DNA of 7,574 bases from Desulfobacterales bacterium (GTDB taxonomy: Bacteria; Desulfobacterota; Desulfobacteria; Desulfobacterales; JAUCGF01): assembly GCA_029940345.1 (NCBI GenBank), contig JAOZRC010000247.1, forward strand, positions 1 to 7,574. The letters run 5' to 3'. Of the stretch, positions 5,029-7,574 are shown one piece after another. The notes below the pieces were generated by a model, which saw only the letters and a program-made list of their open reading frames with translations, made no database searches and was not told the origin of the DNA. A program made the translations under genes and the position numbers. Position 1 is the first letter of the stretch. Every line of letters begins with the position of its first letter.

Positions 5029-6519
5029 ATGCCTTCAATTACATTTAAAACGTTATCACAATATATCGACGATCCGCAACGCAAGCGCTTTGAGCCCGTG
5101 CATCTGATTTTCGGAGAAGAATTTTTGCGTCAAAAGGCCCTGGAAGCACTGTTGGCTAAAATGCTGCCAGGCGCTCTGGACCGGATGAATTGCGAAACGG
5201 TTGATGGTGATAATGAAAATATTCCTTTAGTGGTTGAACAGATTAACACGTACTCGCTTTTAGCCGGCGACAAAATTGTGGTGATCAATGATTCAAATAT
5301 ATTTTTTTCAACCCAAAATCAGGAAACTTTTTTGGTTAAAGCCAAAGATGCTTTTGATAATGATAATTTAAAAAAAGCATCCCAATATTTTGTCGCCTTG
5401 CTTGGAAATTTCAAGTTCACTTTTGATGACGTTCAAAAACAAAACCGCAACCAAACACTAAAGACGGATTTGGAAGTTTTAAACAATGACGCCTGGATTG
5501 ATGAAATCCTTGATTATTGCCATGATAATGAAGTTGCGATTCCTAAAATTCAAAACAGGGCGGATAGCCTGCAACGTGCAATTGAAAAAGGGTTCCCTTC
5601 GCAAAACCACCTGATTATCACAGCGGATATTGTGGATAAACGGCGCAGCCTTTTTAAAGCGATTAACAAACGAGGCATTATTATCGATTGTTCAGCGCCC
5701 AAAGGTGTACGCTGGGCCGACCGCAAAGAACAGGAGACCATTCTCAGGGAAAGAATGCAGGCGCGATTGAATCAATCCGGGAAAAATATGGATATGCCCG
5801 CATTCAAAGCCCTCTATGACATGACCGGTTTTGATTTGCGCACGTTTACAGGCCATTTGGATAAATTAGTTCATTTTATTGGCGACCGCAAGCGTATTAC
5901 CGCCGCAGATGTACAGGCCGTTGCCAAACGAACTAAAAGCGACCCGATTTTTGCTATAACCGATGCGGTTGGCCGCCGCAACCTGGCTGAATCACTTTTC
6001 TTAATCAAATCACTGTCAGACGACGGTTTACATCCGCTGCAAATACTGACCGCCATCGTCAACCAGTTCAGAAAACTGCTGCTAGTCAAAGGATTCACCG
6101 AAAGTTCATATAATCAGACATGGAAAGGCGGCGCGACGTTTGATATGTTTAAAAACCAAGTGATGCCGGCAGTGCAGGCGTATGATAAAGAAATTGTTGC
6201 ACAGATCAAGCAATGGGAAGTCTGCCTGACTCCTGACCAGCAAAATGCGCCTCAGGTAGTAGCAAAGAAAAAAAAGAAAAACAAACGCAAAACGCAAAAA
6301 CCGGGCGCTGATTTCCAGATTGCTCCAAACCCTAAGAATCCTTATCCTGTTTATCAATTATTTATCAAAGCCGAAAATTTCACGAAAGATGAACTGATTG
6401 ATACGATAGATGCGTTAAGCCAGGCTGATCTGCAGCTAAAGTCGTCCGGTCATAGTGATAAACGCATCCTGGAGCAACTGCTCTTTTCGATATGCAGGCC
6501 TGGCTTGCCTCGACAATGA
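5029..6519 (+). CDS. holA: DNA polymerase III delta subunit (HolA), enlarged
   Basis: HolA is the clamp-loader subunit that binds and opens the beta sliding clamp during replication. The N-terminal part shows VHLIFGEEFLRQKALEALL (24-42) and LLAGDKIVVINDSNIFF (77-93). The middle shows NHLIITADIVDKRRSLFKAINKRG (193-216), and the C-terminal half has the helical DLRTFTGHLDKLVHFIGDRKRITAADVQAVAKR block (269-301), then DPIFAITDAVGRRNLAESL and the LHPLQILTAIVNQFRKLL block (334-351). At 496 aa it is about 150 residues longer than typical HolA (near 340). About 100 residues are inserted between the first beta-strand block and NHLIITAD (94-190), and a lysine-rich stretch KKKKKNKRK (413-421) interrupts the last helical region. 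A TAA at 5017-5019 limits upstream starts, so the ATG at 5029 is the only normal choice. No Shine-Dalgarno sequence is visible. The gene follows lgt by 61 nt. Confidence 0.85.
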   Translation: MPSITFKTLSQYIDDPQRKRFEPVHLIFGEEFLRQKALEALLAKMLPGALDRMNCETVDGDNENIPLVVEQINTYSLLAGDKIVVINDSNIFFSTQNQETFLVKAKDAFDNDNLKKASQYFVALLGNFKFTFDDVQKQNRNQTLKTDLEVLNNDAWIDEILDYCHDNEVAIPKIQNRADSLQRAIEKGFPSQNHLIITADIVDKRRSLFKAINKRGIIIDCSAPKGVRWADRKEQETILRERMQARLNQSGKNMDMPAFKALYDMTGFDLRTFTGHLDKLVHFIGDRKRITAADVQAVAKRTKSDPIFAITDAVGRRNLAESLFLIKSLSDDGLHPLQILTAIVNQFRKLLLVKGFTESSYNQTWKGGATFDMFKNQVMPAVQAYDKEIVAQIKQWEVCLTPDQQNAPQVVAKKKKKNKRKTQKPGADFQIAPNPKNPYPVYQLFIKAENFTKDELIDTIDALSQADLQLKSSGHSDKRILEQLLFSICRPGLPRQ

Positions 6520-6549
6520 ACGGATAAAAATCAGGAACGAGATATAATC

Positions 6550-7574
6550 ATGCATGATGAAAAAATCCTACCTGTGGAAGAGATGGTTTCGTCTGAGGAA
6601 TTTACGGACCGGGTGGAAATCCTGCGGGAACTGGATGCCTGGGTGAAAAATATTCAGAGGATGGGATCGTGGAGCACCGCTCTTATTGCGCCCCGCCGCA
6701 TGGGCAAAACCGTTCTGTTGGACCGGTTAGTGAACACGGTGTTTTTTAAACCGGATTACCGCGTCGCGCCCTTTTATTTTCGCATGAAGCGGGAAAAAAA
6801 AACTTTGCGAAAATTTCTTCTGGAATATGCCACCACTTTTTTTCGTCAATATATCGCGTATTGTCAACAGGACCCTGCTCTGTTTCTTGATGAATCTTTT
6901 AAGTTGGAAGACAGTCTGGAATTTTATTCTGAACATAAAGCTGTACAGCTTGCCAAAGAAAGGATTCAAGCATTTCTCAGACGTTATGAGCAAGGCGGTT
7001 ATGAAGATGCCCGAAATCATTGGGAGGCTTTTATAACGCTTCCTGAGAGGTTAGCCTCCTATTCCGGAACCCGTGTGGCCGTGATCATTGATGAGTTCCA
7101 GGATATGAAATTCTATGTTTACGATTGCTCGCAAGAGTTCTTTATGAAAATGGATGCAGAGGGGCTTCTGAATGATCAGGCGGCAACTGATCTTACGGCA
7201 ACTTATGACCGGATGTCCCAGAGCCGCAAAGCACCGATGCTGGTATCCGGTTCGGCCGTGACGCTGATTTTCAGAACAGTGATGGGCGGACCGTTAGGGG
7301 GACGTTTTGACTTCATCTATTTGAAACCCCTGTCAGTCCCTGACGGCGCCGCTTTATTACATCAATTGCTTCGTATCTATTTGCCTGACACGACTGCCAC
7401 TTCTGAAAACGCTCTTTATGCCAGCGCCCAGACAGGCGGTCATCCCTACTATCTGTACTGCCTGGCGATGTCGAAGTGTGAGGGCAAAAAATTTGATGGC
7501 AAAGACTCAATTGACAGAATCATCCGCTATGAAATCGAAAACGGCAAGATTTACGGCTTCTGGCAGACCCATTT
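6550..7574 (+). CDS. Archaeal-type P-loop ATPase, C-terminus beyond the window
   Basis: The frame is open from the ATG at 6550 to the window end (341 codons plus two bases), so the C-terminus is not seen. It belongs to the ATPase_2-like STAND/AAA group. Visible motifs are the Walker A APRRMGKT (47-54), the Walker B VAVIIDEFQD (176-185), a sensor-like LVSGSAV (231-237), LKPLS (258-262) and TGGHPYYLYCL (298-308). Walker A begins with Ala where most relatives have Gly (GxRRxGKT). About 120 residues, mostly charged and helix-like, separate the two Walker motifs. Relatives are ATP-binding proteins of poorly known role, often accessory or mobile; many carry a nuclease-like or DUF234-type C-terminus that cannot be checked here. 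The gene begins 30 nt after holA in the same direction and could be co-transcribed. AGGA (6533-6536) is a distant ribosome site; Met12 is an alternative start. Confidence 0.75.
   Translation, partial: MHDEKILPVEEMVSSEEFTDRVEILRELDAWVKNIQRMGSWSTALIAPRRMGKTVLLDRLVNTVFFKPDYRVAPFYFRMKREKKTLRKFLLEYATTFFRQYIAYCQQDPALFLDESFKLEDSLEFYSEHKAVQLAKERIQAFLRRYEQGGYEDARNHWEAFITLPERLASYSGTRVAVIIDEFQDMKFYVYDCSQEFFMKMDAEGLLNDQAATDLTATYDRMSQSRKAPMLVSGSAVTLIFRTVMGGPLGGRFDFIYLKPLSVPDGAALLHQLLRIYLPDTTATSENALYASAQTGGHPYYLYCLAMSKCEGKKFDGKDSIDRIIRYEIENGKIYGFWQTH

Noticed and set aside
6727..7020. 97-codon open frame on the minus strand
   Set aside because: It is antisense to the ATPase gene with clear Walker motifs and has no support of its own.

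Overview
The window looks like a chromosomal segment from a Gram-negative, AT-leaning bacterium. My best guess is an anaerobic deltaproteobacterium of the Desulfobacterales type. The guess rests on the style of the long HolA, the Lgt motifs and the paired short citrate-synthase-like genes, and it was not tested by any search. There are no rRNA, tRNA, CRISPR or insertion-sequence genes.

Left part (1-3466), minus strand: a REP-like palindromic repeat lies at the very edge (1-49). It is followed by a compact three-gene operon read right to left: a 308-aa citrate-synthase-fold protein, a 359-aa citrate-synthase-fold protein overlapping it by 13 nt, and a class V aminotransferase related to 2-aminoethylphosphonate:pyruvate transaminase. 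A good sigma70-type promoter (3365-3394) sits about 110 nt upstream of the first gene, with an inverted repeat running into it. By hand alignment both citrate-synthase-like proteins lack key catalytic residues of the family: the longer one lacks all three and the shorter one lacks two. The operon therefore probably does not make citrate in the usual way. Its substrate is unknown, and it is the most novel part of the window.

Middle (3467-5028): a MocA-type nucleotidyltransferase on the minus strand (molybdenum cofactor maturation) is divergent from lgt on the plus strand (lipoprotein diacylglyceryl transferase, inner membrane). A short AT-rich intergenic region with a perfect 6-bp inverted repeat separates them. 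A 20-nt-period direct repeat lies between lgt and holA and occupies the place of the holA Shine-Dalgarno sequence.

Right part (5029-7574), plus strand: an unusually long holA-like gene (DNA polymerase III delta subunit) is followed after 30 nt by an archaeal-type P-loop ATPase that runs off the window.

The lgt, holA and mocA genes are housekeeping or cofactor functions without an obvious common pathway. The left operon is a self-contained metabolic unit. All intergenic stretches are shorter than 300 nt.
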